The notes under the pieces are model-generated. The model searched no databases. It was not told the DNA's origin and saw nothing but the letters and a program-made list of their open reading frames with translations. Made by a program: the position numbers and the translations under genes. Positions 1 to 9,934 of a stretch of 64,000 nt of DNA are shown here, one piece after another. Position 1 is the stretch's first letter. The number at the start of each line of letters is the position of its first letter. Source of the stretch: Heterohyrax brucei (lineage: Eukaryota > Chordata > Mammalia > Hyracoidea > Procaviidae); NCBI GenBank assembly GCA_028571685.1, contig CM053154.1:18260001-18324000 (forward strand), in the 5' to 3' direction.

Positions 1-203
1 GCCCTGAGCCAAAACCCTGTCAGAGTCTCCTCTCCTCATGGAGAATGACCTGTTTCTGTCTCTAAAACGTACCATTGCTTCTTGGTGTACTGCTTTGCTT
101 AAGAAAATCTGCTCCAAGGGCAACCTGACTACGCGAGTGACTCAGTGGTGAATTCGAGCAGATTCTTCCCTCCTAGTGGGGGGTTAAGATCAGGAGTATA
201 ACA
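1..203 (+). repeat. 5' LTR, 3' portion only
   Basis: The segment matches the 3' LTR near 4390-4606 along about 155 bases, beginning around 'gacctgtttctgtctc' at 48 and ending 'gagtataaca' at 203. The terminal CA at 202-203 is the expected LTR end. The U3 part lies before the window or is too diverged to see. The gene-end signal expected near 'ctttgcttaagaaaat' (about 93-108) has decayed from AATAAA. Confidence 0.75.
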
Positions 204-205
204 CT

Positions 206-223
206 TGGTGTTGAAACCTGAAA
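206..223 (+). other. Retroviral primer-binding site, tRNA-Phe type (decayed)
   Basis: The 18 bases TGGTGTTGAAACCTGAAA start two bases after the LTR terminus, where a retroviral primer site belongs. They match the complement of the 3' end of tRNA-Phe except at five positions, all of them C-to-T or G-to-A, the expected decay of methylated or deaminated sites. This fixes the orientation of the provirus (+) and suggests an ERV-F-like lineage. Confidence 0.75.
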
Positions 224-1038
224 TCTACTCCCCACCCACCCTCTTCTTGACACCAGGCGTGGCTGGCAGCACGTGATGCCTGCAAATTCCTGCTTTGTCT
301 TGCTGGCTATCAGATATTGCTTATTTCTTCTTTTTCCCCCTTCACACTCCCCATTCCCCTGAACCCAGGGACAGGAGAGGTACGAAATGATTTCTTGTTG
401 GGTGACAGCCCCATCAACCCACCCGTTTTGCTCAAAAAACACTTGGCTTGAGCAGCAGACTTTCAGGAGTCCCCATTTTTCTGCTCCCTTTGTGAGCCAA
501 GCACTGGTGGATCATCTCTGCTGCTGTCTCCCAACCCTGGGTCCTGACTGTTCCCTGTTGTTGGAGGCTGTCCGCTCAGGGAAACACTTCCTCCTGCAGA
601 GGATTTTAGAGGCCCTAAAACCCCCTTCATGAAAACTGCTCTCATTGCAAAATCTGGCAGCTTTTGCCCTCCCTCTGTCCGTTCTTCAGGGAACAACCTG
701 TCAGCCCCAGGCACTGTGGAATTTGTGGGATGCTAGATCACAGGGTCTGCAACCTGGTACCTCAGGTCTTACCAGGTTTATCAGGGAAAAAGAAGGGCCA
801 AGGGGACCCAAGAACTACCCACATGACACTAGAGGAACAAAGGGGTCCATGAAGCTCCGGCTACAGCAGCAAGAATGCGGGGTTCCTGTGGCAAATTAGC
901 CGAGGATGATGGGGGACCCCCCACCACCTCCTCCCAGAATGATCTCGTGTTCGGGGACACCTGATTCGTGGAGTTTTACACCTTGACAGCCTGTTCCTCC
1001 TCTCCCTTTTGTCCCCATTTCCTTCCAAATTAGGCATT
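224..1038 (+). other. Proviral leader between primer site and gag
   Basis: About 815 bases separate the primer site from the gag start. No conserved protein is visible. Several short open frames occur (for example 387-632 and 645-899), but none resembles a known family, and a 'C..CG....H' cluster near 720-760 lies upstream of gag and has the wrong spacing for a nucleocapsid finger. Confidence 0.5.
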
Positions 1039-2440
1039 ATGGGACAAGAATCTTCTGTTTCTCAGCATTCCCCTCTGGGTTGTCTACTGAGATGCTGGAA
1101 GAAACTGAATTTTGACTCCCTGCAAAAACTGATCTTTCTCTTACAATACAGCCTGGCCCCCATACCAGCTACCAGACAGAGAGGCGTGGCTAGAAAAATG
1201 TGAGCTTAAACTATGACATCATCCTTCAGTTTGATTTGTTCGGTAGATGGCAAGGGAAGTTGTCTGAAGTCCTGTACAACCATTTATGCGGGGTCTGACA
1301 ATTAACTCCATGAAATTAATTGTCCTAAATGCTACAGACCTCATTGCTGAATGTCACTCCAGTCACCCTCAAAGTACTACTCCACTTTGGAAGCTATGTG
1401 CCGACGCCAACACCTAGGCCACCCTTCAGAGCAATTTCGGAACTCTTTCTGGAATGTCCGTTGTACACAGTGACATAGTGACAAGTTCACAAACTTAATT
1501 GTACAGCGGTCTGTGAGGGAGTTTTTGGCCAATAAACAAAGAACTGTATTGGAACACCCTCCCTGCTCACCTGATCTGGCCCCCAACGACTTTTTTCTTT
1601 ACCTGAAGATAAAAAAAAATGTTGAAAGGAAGACATTTTGATGACATTCAGGACATCAAGGGTAATACAATGACAGCTCTGATGGCCATTCCAGAAAAAG
1701 AGTTCCAAAATTGTTTTGAAGGGTAGACTAGGCACTGGCATTGGTGCCTAGCTTCCCAAGGGGAGTGCTTCTAAGGTGACCATAGGGATATGTGACAATG
1801 AGGTATGTAGCGCTTTTTCTAAGATGAGTTTGTAAACTTAATTGGTAGTCCTCGTGTATCTCCAGGACAATCCCCAACTCTGTGAAAGGTGTGTAGAATC
1901 CAGCCAACTAAGGAGTGGGACCCCTCCAGGGAGCTCTGATGGGCCAGGTTAGGAAGGGTAAAGCCTGGTGACAACAGCAGGCACCTGTGGTGTGCCCCTG
2001 CCCGATTATGTCCCCCTGGAGGTCAGCGGTCCTGCCACTGTAGGAGGTTGCAGGGCTGGGGGTGCAGCCAACAACTGTGCATGTCCCCTTCTCACTGGAG
2101 GACTTAGAATCTTGCAAGGAGAAATTGGGAAGCTCTTCTGTGGACCCAGTCAGGTTCATCAAAGAGTTCGATTTCCTTGGTTTCCAAATTAAGGTGGAGG
2201 GACATTTGGGTGGTATTGTCTCACTGCTGTACTACCCTCAATGAGCAAAATCAGATCCAGGTCATAGAACAGTTGTATTGGGGTCATTTACATGCTATAT
2301 GCCTTTATGATTTTACACGTCCGTGGTCAAATTTGGAAGAAGAAGGGAATGTTACCCTCCAGAAACTCCCCCATCAAACATAGACCAAAATCGCCCAACT
2401 CCTTGAGGAAGTACTTCTACACAAAGAAGTGTTGGTAGTA
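1039..2440 (+). pseudogene. gag relic (matrix and capsid), interrupted by a mariner element
   Basis: ATG at 1039 opens a frame beginning MGQESS with glycine 2 as expected for a myristoylated matrix protein, followed by SPLGCLLRCWKK, typical of class I ERV matrix. The frame stops at 1201. After the mariner insertion (about 1287-1856) a capsid-like segment follows at 2062-2244, including PFSLEDLESCKEKLG and FIKEFDFLG, which resembles the start of the capsid domain in HERV-H/F-type Gag. It then breaks again, with further gag-like sequence in other frames to about 2440. No nucleocapsid CCHC finger is present; that part appears lost in the internal deletion. Not functional. Confidence 0.7.
1287..1856 (+). 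mobile_element. Mariner-derived fold-back element, copy A
   Basis: About 570 bases, starting near 'ggtctgacaattaa' and ending near 'cttaattggtagtcctc'. The right part (about 1500-1790) reads on the + strand as the C-terminal part of a mariner transposase (SPDL.PNDFF, then KEFQNCF). The left part (about 1291-1455) is an inverted, diverged copy of the right end (about 1690-1850), so the element has arms of about 165 bases rather than short terminal repeats. It is inserted in the gag relic. Three sister copies occur at 19823, 24492 and 44055. No intact transposase; the DNA-binding domain and first catalytic aspartate region are absent. Confidence 0.8.
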
Positions 2441-2474
2441 CATTGCTGAGGACACTAGTGAAGAGGAGACATTG

Positions 2475-3685
2475 CAGAAGGAAATACTAATACAGATCTG
2501 GAGGCCGAAAAGGCTGCCAGAGAGTGCAACTTTGACCAACCCCCTCCTTGTCCTAATGCCCCATCCTGTGGAAGCAACTCAACAGCCCAGGAACATGCAG
2601 GAGGAATCAGAACGTGTGAAGGGTCACGGATTTTCCCTAAGCCCCTGGCAAGGTAGAAACATGAGGGAAAGACAAACATACCAGATGAACAAGCATAGAG
2701 TTTCATTACAAATTTCCATTGCAGCATTTCACACTCCTTGGCCTCCTGGTGACTATCAAATGAATCAAGGGTTAGTGAAGCCATGCTACAAAAATATCCC
2801 TCAGACATGGACAACTCCTCCCCCTCTCTTACAACGGGTATAAAGGTGAGGAAAGTACCCAGTGAAAGATTGACAAATTGACTTCACAGTGATGGCCAGT
2901 TGCCAAGGTTTTAAGTTCCTACTGATTTTGATAGATTCCTTCTTCTCTGGGTGGGTTGAAGCTTTCTCTGCAAAAAGTGAAAAGTCTCTGAAGGTGGTCC
3001 AAGTGCTGCTCAAAGAAATTATACCTAGGTTTGGACTATCCTGTAACCTGTAGAGCAACAATGGCCCAGAATTTGTGTCACAAGCAACCCAGCGAGTGGC
3101 AAATTCCCTGCAGTTAAGTATTACTCCCATACTTCACAGAGGCCACAAGCATCAGGGAAGGTGGAAAGAACAAATCAAACTCAAATAGGACACTTGTAAG
3201 ACTATGCCAAGAAACAAAGACCAACCAGGCAGTAAATGTACCCATGGCCTTGATGAGAATAAGGGCCTCGCGCAAGCAGCTAACTGGATTCAGCCCTTTG
3301 GAGATCATGTGTGGTGGGCCTTTCCAGGTAGAAATCATCCAGGACCCCACAGAGTTGAGTCAACTCTTACCACACATAATTAACTTGGGGAAGGTTCAGC
3401 AGGCCTTACTGGACTATGAACAGCAGGTAATCCCAGCACCAATGAGTAAAGTCTTAAAAGACCCCGTAAGCCTTGGAGACTGGGTGCGCCTAAAAGATGG
3501 AAGAGAGAGAGGACCTAAGGACCAACTGCAGCCTCTTTAGGGGGTGGGGGGTCCTACCAGGTTCTCTTGTCAACACCCACCGGGGTCAAATTAAAAGGAA
3601 TCAACAGCTGGGTCTACGTCTCTAGCGTGAAGCCGGTAACTCCCCAGCTGACAGTAGCCTACATGATCTCTGTAAAGTGAGTCTC
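2475..3685 (+). pseudogene. pol relic: RNase H tail and integrase, class I ERV
   Basis: At 2478-2525 a short piece (EGNTNTDLEAEKAA) resembles the end of RNase H. An integrase core follows from about 2880 with QIDFTVMA (first catalytic aspartate region), LLILIDSFFSGWVEAF and then SNNGPEF at about 3056-3076. The family has an aspartate at the second position of that last motif and here it is asparagine, preceded by a stop, so the catalytic triad is broken. The C-terminal part continues at 3244-3540 (TGFSPLEIMCGGPF, later LGDWVRLKDGRERGPKDQL) and then in another frame at about 3558-3680 (YQVLLSTPTGVKLKG). Several frame changes separate these pieces. Protease and reverse transcriptase are absent. 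Confidence 0.85.
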
Positions 3686-3789
3686 TAGAAGATCTGAGGC
3701 TACTATTCAGGAAGACCACAGACTTGCTTCCAGAGAACAGCTAAGTATTAACTTAAAGATAATGAGGAATATTGCCCATGTGCCCTTGG

Positions 3790-4255
3790 CTTGAACTCGA
3801 TTGTTGGTGGCAGTGGAATGGGTCAATAACTTTTTGGTCAGTGTGTCTAGGAGTGTGGCCATTGGAGAGAATTTAGCTGCTTGTTGGATATGTCACCTGA
3901 ATCCAGACACCCTCCCCACCCCCATATCAAACAGTCCTCCAAGCCTGCCCACTGGAGAACCAGGCCTTAATAAGGATCTTAAATCAGTCTTCATTCCTAG
4001 AAAGTAGGGCTCCTTTTATTTTAAGGATTAGGTGGTCAAAACCTCCAGGGTGTTTCCTCTTGATAGCCTTTTACAGACAAGCTTTTAACTATTCTAAAAC
4101 TTCTTTCCGCTGCAACTATATCCTTGACGGCACTCCTTGCTTCAGCTGACACACATACTGCTGCAGTTGATGTTTTGGAAACATTAGCTATGCTTTCAAA
4201 TGGAGGCCCAACCTTAAACCCAGATGACTTGATTAAACCCCTACATGGGAAGAAC
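3790..4255 (+). pseudogene. Possible env relic
   Basis: The position between integrase and the 3' LTR is where env belongs. The frame at 3801-4007 contains ENLAACWICHLNPD, which resembles the CWxC-type motif of gammaretroviral surface subunits, and nothing else in it is clearly recognisable. The frame at 4124-4585 is open for 153 codons but shows no fusion peptide, heptad region or membrane anchor that I can identify, and it runs into the LTR. Treat this as positional inference plus one motif. Confidence 0.4.
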
Positions 4256-4389
4256 ATTGTGTGTCATCCAAATCTGGATGACAATTGCACCCCCAATGGC
4301 ACACGTTGTTGCTGGGATCATAACAGCAATCCTGACCTCAGTAAAGCTAACAACATCACAAACTGTGCCAGCGAGCAGACAGGAAAGCA

Positions 4390-4606
4390 ACTTAAAGGGG
4401 TCTTACCAGAGTTCCTCAAACCCCCTGCAGACAGGGTCGCAGAGGAAGACCTGTTTCTCTCTATGAAATGTGCTACTGCTTCTTGCTGTGCTGCTTTGCT
4501 CAGTAAACCCTTGCTGCAAAGACAACCTGACTACATGAGAGACTCAAGGGTGAAATTTGAGCATATTCTCCACCTCCAGTGGTGAACTAAGACCCAGAGT
4601 ATAACA
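4390..4606 (+). repeat. 3' LTR (5' boundary unresolved)
   Basis: Homologous to bases 1-203, ending with the same 'gagtataaca' at 4606. A polyadenylation-signal-like 'ctcagtaaac' occurs at about 4499-4508. The U3 start is not clear: a purine-rich run followed by TG at about 4246-4260 could be the polypurine tract and LTR start, giving an LTR of about 350 bases, but I cannot confirm this from one diverged copy. Confidence 0.7.
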
Positions 4607-5170
4607 GCAACATTACTTCAATATCTGCCTCCTCTTTCACGTGTGTCTTTCCTGCACATACGGCTCTCAGTGTCTTGTTTCCTCTTTCTATGAGGACATC
4701 ACTCATATTGGATTGGGGGTAAGGATGAAGGAAGACAGAAGAAGAATTGATGTATTCAAGCTGTTGTGTTGGCAAAGAATATTGCATAGACCATGGACTG
4801 CCAGAAGAACGAACAAATCAGTCGTACAAGAAATACAACCAGAATGAGGATGAGTCTTGGACTTTCTTACTTTGGACGTGTCATGGGGAAAGACCAATCT
4901 CTAGAAAATCACATCATGTTGGTAAAGTGAGAGTCAGTGAACATGTAGAAACTTTCAGTGAGGTGGATTGACAGTCTACCCACCAGAATGGTCTCAGATG
5001 CACCAACAATCGTGACTATGGTTCAGGGCTGGAGAGCACTTTGTTCTGTTATATGTAAGGCCACCACAAGTGGGAGGCAACTTGAAGGCTACTAACAACA
5101 CTGTTATGATCTCATGTTAACCCACTATGTCTACAAAGACTCTATCCCAAACAAGGTCACATTCATAGGT
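4607..5170 (-). repeat. Old LTR-type repeat (MaLR-like), split by a BovB insertion
   Basis: The segments 4670-4743 ('cctctttctatgaggacatc') and 5101-5165 ('caaagactctatcccaaac') look like two parts of one old antisense MaLR-like LTR sequence, with the RTE/BovB 3' end (4744-5100) between them. Identification is by resemblance to common mammalian LTR text only. Confidence 0.4.
4744..5100 (+). mobile_element. RTE/BovB LINE, 3' end fragment
   Basis: Translated pieces such as RIDVFKLLCWQRILHRPWTARRTNKS follow the C-terminal region of BovB/RTE ORF2 (family pattern RIDAFELW.WRR.L..PWTARRSN.S). The fragment ends at 'gctactaacaacac', the usual RTE tail form. It has 5' truncation and frame breaks. Confidence 0.8.
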
Positions 5171-6221
5171 AGCAGGTGTTAAAATTTGTACGGCAAATTA
5201 CTCACAAGGTAAGGTTCTCCAGGTGGCTTGAAAGGAATAGCTGCTGGGGGTTTTGTCTTCCAGGCTGGGCCAGTACTGTTGTCTAACTATTCCTGGGAGC
5301 AAATAATAGACCATGTGGGATGCTCTCTGTACTTCCTCTTCACCAACACTCAGTTAAGTATACAGACGGTCAAGTCGGTGCTGCTTCCTTTCCCACACTG
5401 CAGCCTTTCATGAGATCAAGGCAGGGGTGCTTGTTCTACACTCAGTGATGGCCTTGAAATGTTTGCTATGGTGAGTGTGTCTGTGTGTGTGTCTTGTTCC
5501 AGGATGGATTTAAGGTAGCTTGCAAAGATCAAAAATTAGAAGTCATAGGTAGGAGAGATGGGATAAGGAGACAACAAGGGTAGGGACAGAATATGGGGCC
5601 AACCCTTAAAATAGAAGGCAAATTCAATCTATTCAGGAGACAAAGGGGCCATGTTCTCTGGGAAGCCAGTGGTATTTTGTTTCTTCCCTATTTTAAGGGA
5701 AGTGTTAAGTAGTCCCTTAGTTCCAGTTTACAGTCCTGAATTTTGATGAGTTTTTTTGTTTCATTGTTTTGTTTGGTACCATGACCTTAAATCTCCATCT
5801 CAATATGAGAAGCAGGCTCCTTCAGCAACCAGTTGACAGTTTCCTTGTAACTGCCTTCCTCTTTCATTCTTTTGGTGAGGAATTTGGCAACTGGTGAAGG
5901 TAGCAGAGAAAGTCAAAGGTTAAGAAAGAATCAGACAGCCTGAATAATACAGGAACTCTACATTCTAAAAAAGAAAATTCTGGAAGGAATATCCATTTTA
6001 CATCCAGTATTTAGATGGCTGGGGTTTTCTTTAGGCAATGAGACTAGTTAGGCATCCTCGGCTGCAACTGAAGTCTCCATAAACGAAAGAGAACTATTTG
6101 GAAAATCAACTTGACTTTTTGCTTTGGCTGTGTAAGCACAGTCAAAATCAAGTGGTATTTTCATTCAGTAGGAAAAAGGCTCTTTTCTTTCAACTTTGTC
6201 AAGATTGTCTTTATTCTTACT
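5171..6221. other. No gene seen
   Basis: Intergenic DNA. A short GT-rich run (about 5472-5492) and AT-rich text are present; no conserved protein, RNA gene or recognisable repeat could be supported. Confidence 0.6.
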
Positions 6222-6426
6222 GGAAGACCCTGGTGGCATAGTGGTTAAGTGCTACGGCTGTTAGCCAAGAGGTTGGCAGTTTGAATCTCCCAGGTGATCC
6301 TTGGAAATTCTATGGGGCGGTTCTACTCTGTCCTATAAGGTCACTATGAGTTGGAATCAATTTGACATATCAGAGGGTAATAAGGTCACTATGAGCTGGA
6401 GTCGACCCAGTGGCACTGGATTTGGT
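6222..6426 (+). repeat. AfroSINE with duplicated 3' tail
   Basis: Starts 'ccctggtggcatagtggtta' (A box region) with B-box-like 'gcagtttgaatctcccaggt'. The tail 'aaggtcactatgag' occurs twice (about 6338 and 6380), so a second SINE tail or an internal tandem duplication is attached. Confidence 0.85.
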
Positions 6427-6428
6427 CT

Positions 6429-6590
6429 TTACCCTGGTGGTGTAGGGGGTTAAGTGCTATCAGTGCTGACCACAAGGTCAGCAGTTCAAATCCATCAGGC
6501 ACTCCTTGAATACTCTGGAGGTCAGTTCTACCCTGGCCCCTAGGGTCGCCATGAGTCAGATCTGACCCGACGGCACTTGGCTTGGCTTAA
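6429..6590 (+). repeat. AfroSINE
   Basis: Starts 'accctggtggtgtagggggt', contains 'cagcagttcaaatccatcag' and ends 'gacggcacttggcttgg'. It lies directly after the previous copy in the same orientation. Confidence 0.85.
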
Positions 6591-6723
6591 GTGATATCTC
6601 TGTAGTTCCACGTTGAATAGTCATAGTTAATGAGCGAAACAAAACAAAACAAAGGGATATTGGAGGGGAAGTTATGCAACTATTATACTGAAAGTTCGAG
6701 TGACTTCCAATTTAAACAAAAAA

Positions 6724-6883
6724 AAACAGAACCCTGTTGCTGTTGAGTTGATTCTGATGCACAGTGACCCTGTAGGACAGAGTAGAACTGCCTCACAAAG
6801 TTTACAAGAAGCATGGTGGATTTGAATTGCCAACTTTCTTGGTTAGCAGACATAGCTTTAACCATTACACCACCAGGATTTCC
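6724..6883 (-). repeat. AfroSINE
   Basis: Reverse-complement copy: 'gttgagttgattctgatgca' at the tail side and 'taaccattacaccaccagga' at the A-box end. Confidence 0.85.
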
Positions 6884-6884
6884 C

Positions 6885-7040
6885 AAAACCCGTTGTCATC
6901 GAATGGACTCCCACAGCTAATGGCACTATGGGTGAGAGTGGAACTGCCCTCTAGGGTTTCTAAAGGGTGGCTGGCAGATTTGAACCGCTAACCTTTTGGT
7001 CAGCCATTGAACTTTTAACTACTGCGTTACCAGGGCTCCC
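6885..7040 (-). repeat. AfroSINE, diverged
   Basis: Second antisense copy immediately adjoining the previous one; 'ctaaccttttggtcagcc' and 'actactgcgttaccagggct' identify it. Confidence 0.8.
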
Positions 7041-7637
7041 TGATTTCCCATTATCCAGTTCAAATTCTTAGCCAAGGGTGAAAAGTTTTGCTGCATACTG
7101 ATGCTCAACCTGATGCCTCACTTTTCCTGTAAAAACACCCCTATGAAGGCCCCCGGCTCCAGCTAAGGGTTTCTGAGCTAGCTCAGATCTAGGTGCTCCC
7201 CTTATACCCTAAAACAAGAAGTCTATGGGCTTTCACTGGAAGAGCCAGTGAGTTAGCATGTTGCCCCACCACAGCACCCTCAAGCACTGATTGCTGGTGG
7301 GTGATGAGTTTGTCTCTTTCCAAGTCCCTCACCTCTCAGGAATTGCTTAGGATGAATGTTCTCCTTTCCAACTGAAGTTCATAGTGGCTACTCTCTCCCT
7401 CTCAACTTATGTTGATTAGTTTCTGTATCATTCACTTGAAAATTAACCCCAATGTTTCATGTGATTCTATTTGGCTTTTCACACACTTATATGCTCTCTC
7501 TCCAATTCTCCCTTCAGTCATGAATCATATCTTTGTTGAGCTCTACTATCTACAGCAAGTCGTGTTGTGAAGCAATTAGATAGTAAAGCTTTGAATCTGT
7601 CATGGAACCTGATAAAACACTGAACACTGGGTTTGTT
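7041..7637. other. No gene seen
   Basis: No conserved frame, RNA gene or repeat could be supported here. The short frame at 7193-7375 has no family resemblance. Confidence 0.5.
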
Positions 7638-8066
7638 TTTGTGTGTCACTCAGTGGATTCTGACTCACAGTGCCATTATGCGACAGAGTAGAACTGCTCC
7701 GCAGGTTTTCCGACACTGTAATGTTTCTTGGGCAGCCCTGGTAGCATAGTGGTTAAGAGATTAGCTGCCAACCAACAGGTCAAGAGTTCAAATCCACCAG
7801 CTAGTCCTTGGAAACTGCAAGGGGCAGTTCTACTCCATTCTACTGGGTTACTATGAGTTGTAATCAACTCAAATGGGTTTGGGTATTTTAGTTTGTGTTT
7901 ACTCGAACAGATTGTTAAATGCCCAGATCAACTCAATGGCAACAAGTTTGGTTTTTTTGATGAAGCAGATTGCCAGGTCTTTTTCTCCTCCGAACCGCTG
8001 GTAGGTTCAAACTGGTAACCTTTGGGTTAGCAGCCAAGTGCTTAGCCAGGGAGCCACTGGTGTGCC
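7638..8066 (-). repeat. Long-type AfroSINE, interrupted by another SINE
   Basis: The two outer parts (about 7640-7730 and 7950-8066) read together as one antisense long-form AfroSINE: 'ctcagtggattctgactcac' on one side and 'gcagattgccaggtc' to 'ttagcagccaagtgcttagc' on the other. A forward AfroSINE (7731-7891), a short stretch and part of another SINE tail (about 7925-7955) interrupt it. Confidence 0.7.
7731..7891 (+). repeat. AfroSINE nested in a long-type AfroSINE
   Basis: 'ccctggtagcatagtggtta' to 'ctatgagttgtaatcaactc'. It is complete in outline and lies in the opposite orientation to its host SINE. Confidence 0.85.
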
Positions 8067-8227
8067 TTTGGAAGATGATAGGGCTTAGAAAAACACAATG
8101 CATTATTTTTAAACACCATTACTTTTTTGATTATTTAAGAAGCGCGTATTTTAGAGAACTGGGAAAATATACAGAAAAGTATGACTCTGGCAAGAAAAAT
8201 TTAGTCATTAACACCACTATGTGGGCA

Positions 8228-8530
8228 GTTGTTGTTAGGTACTGCTGAGCTGGTTCCAACCTGCAGGGACCCTACCAACAACCCACGGAAACACTGCTCT
8301 CCCTGTGCCACACCCCTAGTTGTTTTTGTGTTTAAGTCCATTGTTGCAGCCTGTGTCAATCCATCTCGTTGGAGGTCTTCCTCTTTTTCACTGACCCTCT
8401 ACTTTACCAAGCATGATGTCCTTTTCCAGGGACTGAACCCTCCTGACAACATATCAAAAGCATGTATGATGCGGTCTCACCAACTTTGCTTCCAAGGAGC
8501 GCTCCAGTTGTACTTCTTGCAGGACAGGAG
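8228..8530 (-). mobile_element. RTE/BovB LINE, 3' end fragment
   Basis: Antisense text 'gttgttgttaggtactgctg' (tail), 'tcaatccatctcgttggagg', 'ccagggactgaaccctcctg' and 'tacttcttgcaggacag' matches the reverse complement of the RTE 3' ends elsewhere in the window (for example 13300-13570 and 31975-32220). Confidence 0.85.
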
Positions 8531-8680
8531 ATCTGCTGTTATTGTTTTAAAAAATTTTCTTCCAACTGTACTTAAAAGATGTATGCCTACAGCTCTTTCA
8601 AAAGCAGTCTTCTAAAGTATTTTTTAACACCTCAATAATCATCTACTGTTTGGATTTACTTTTATCTACCTATCTATCTG

Positions 8681-8850
8681 TTTGGAAATCCTGGTGGCAT
8701 AGTGGTTAAGTGCTGTGGCTACTAACTAAAAGGTCGGCCGTTCAAACCCACCAGGTGCTCCTTGGAAACTCTATGGGGCAGTTCTACTCTGTCTATAGGG
8801 TCTGTACGAGTTGGAATCAACTTGATGACAATGGTTTTTTTTTGTTTGGT
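8681..8850 (+). repeat. AfroSINE
   Basis: 'gaaatcctggtggcatagtg' through 'gagttggaatcaacttgatg', followed by a T-rich tail. It has an intact A/B-box outline. Confidence 0.9.
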
Positions 8851-9934
8851 TGGTTTTGGATCTATCTGTTACCATTCGCCTCTCCCCGGACATCTAGGCC
8901 TTCTCTCTCTCTTTCTTTTAATAACCTGGGTCAACAACTCTCCATATAAATCTTCATTTAAATTACTGATAATTCTCTTATGGTAGGTCTAAGAAGGGAA
9001 CTGCAGGATCCTGGGAGGCAAACTCGGCAGTTCTCAGCTGACATTGCCAGACTAGCTACTTTGGTCAGTTGCACAAACCAGATATCGTTTTATTATACAT
9101 AACTTCTAATGTTCTTCCTACTTCTTGGATTTAATCAGTGCATGAAAGGAAGAAGAGACTTTATGGAATAGTCAGTAATCTCTTGCATTACATTACACAG
9201 TTGACTACAAAGAACCTCAACTTTTTTCTTTATTGTATCTTAACTGTACCACAAATCATTAATCTTAACCACTAAGCTTACCATAATCAAGATGTAATAC
9301 TGAAAAAATTGAGTACGTGTGTGTTTTAAGTCTGGAATTTTATATCTAGTCCGAAAGGTAAAAGGAATCTGAAAATCAGTCCTCTAGCTTTACAGATGAC
9401 AAAACTGCAGCTCAGGGGAGGTGGATTTCTCAAGGTCAAAGGCCTGGGGTGGTCATTCCTGTCTCCTCAGTACTAACCATAGAGATTTCTCTTAAAAGTT
9501 AGAGGTTAGGTCAGGACACAGCAATAAGGATGTGACTTACTCCTGAACATTTTCTACTAGGGATATCCCTAACTCTGCTGGGGATAAATGGCTTTCCAAG
9601 TACCTTGTATTTATGGGTATTAGGGGGACAATGGCTTAACATGACCTAAACCTAGTGCTGTGGAGGCGGGAAGAATCTGAAGTAATCAGCAAGGGGTACA
9701 GCTGGAGATGAGAACTGTTCACTGCTCAAACTCTACTGTGGCTTAAAGAGGGAGAATTTAGTTTCTGTGGGAGATTTTTGGCAACTGGTGAAAATCGTGT
9801 ACTGACCTCCATTCCCTTGAAACAATGAACCAGTGAGAAGTAAAGCATTGCTCTGGTTTGTGATGGCAGCTGGGAAAAACTGGGCTGCATATCCAAAGAA
9901 GCTGGACTAGGCACATACTGGTCTTGGCTTCATT
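8851..9934. other. No gene; MIR-like fragment inside
   Basis: Mostly unique AT-rich DNA. Bases 9390-9455 ('ttacagatgacaaaactgca' onward) resemble an antisense MIR core. No coding sequence supported. Confidence 0.5.

Larger units (their letters stand above)
1..4606 (+). mobile_element. Decayed class I endogenous retrovirus (ERV-F-like), truncated at window start
   Basis: A provirus is inferred because the first 203 bases and the segment ending at 4606 are related and both finish in the same 'gagtataaca' terminus, with a primer-binding site immediately inside the first and gag, pol and possibly env relics between them in the correct order. The two LTR pieces differ at roughly a fifth of aligned positions by eye, so the insertion is old. 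The interior is much shorter than a usual 7-9 kb provirus: the stretch coding for nucleocapsid, protease, reverse transcriptase and most of RNase H is missing around 2450-2475. Stops and frame changes break every reading frame, and a mariner element sits in gag. It is not a functional virus. The assignment to an ERV-F-like lineage rests on the tRNA-Phe-type primer site and the Gag/integrase flavour. Confidence 0.85.

Noticed and set aside
715-765. CCHC-like zinc finger (CGICG....H..C) as nucleocapsid
   Set aside because: It lies upstream of the gag start at 1039 and has the wrong spacing; nucleocapsid would have to follow capsid.
4124-4585. 153-codon plus-strand frame as a gene
   Set aside because: It overlaps the env-relic area and 3' LTR and shows no domain; it is a chance open frame in proviral DNA.
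6222-8850. AfroSINE A/B boxes as functional tRNA genes
   Set aside because: They lack acceptor and anticodon stem pairing and recur as dispersed SINE copies.
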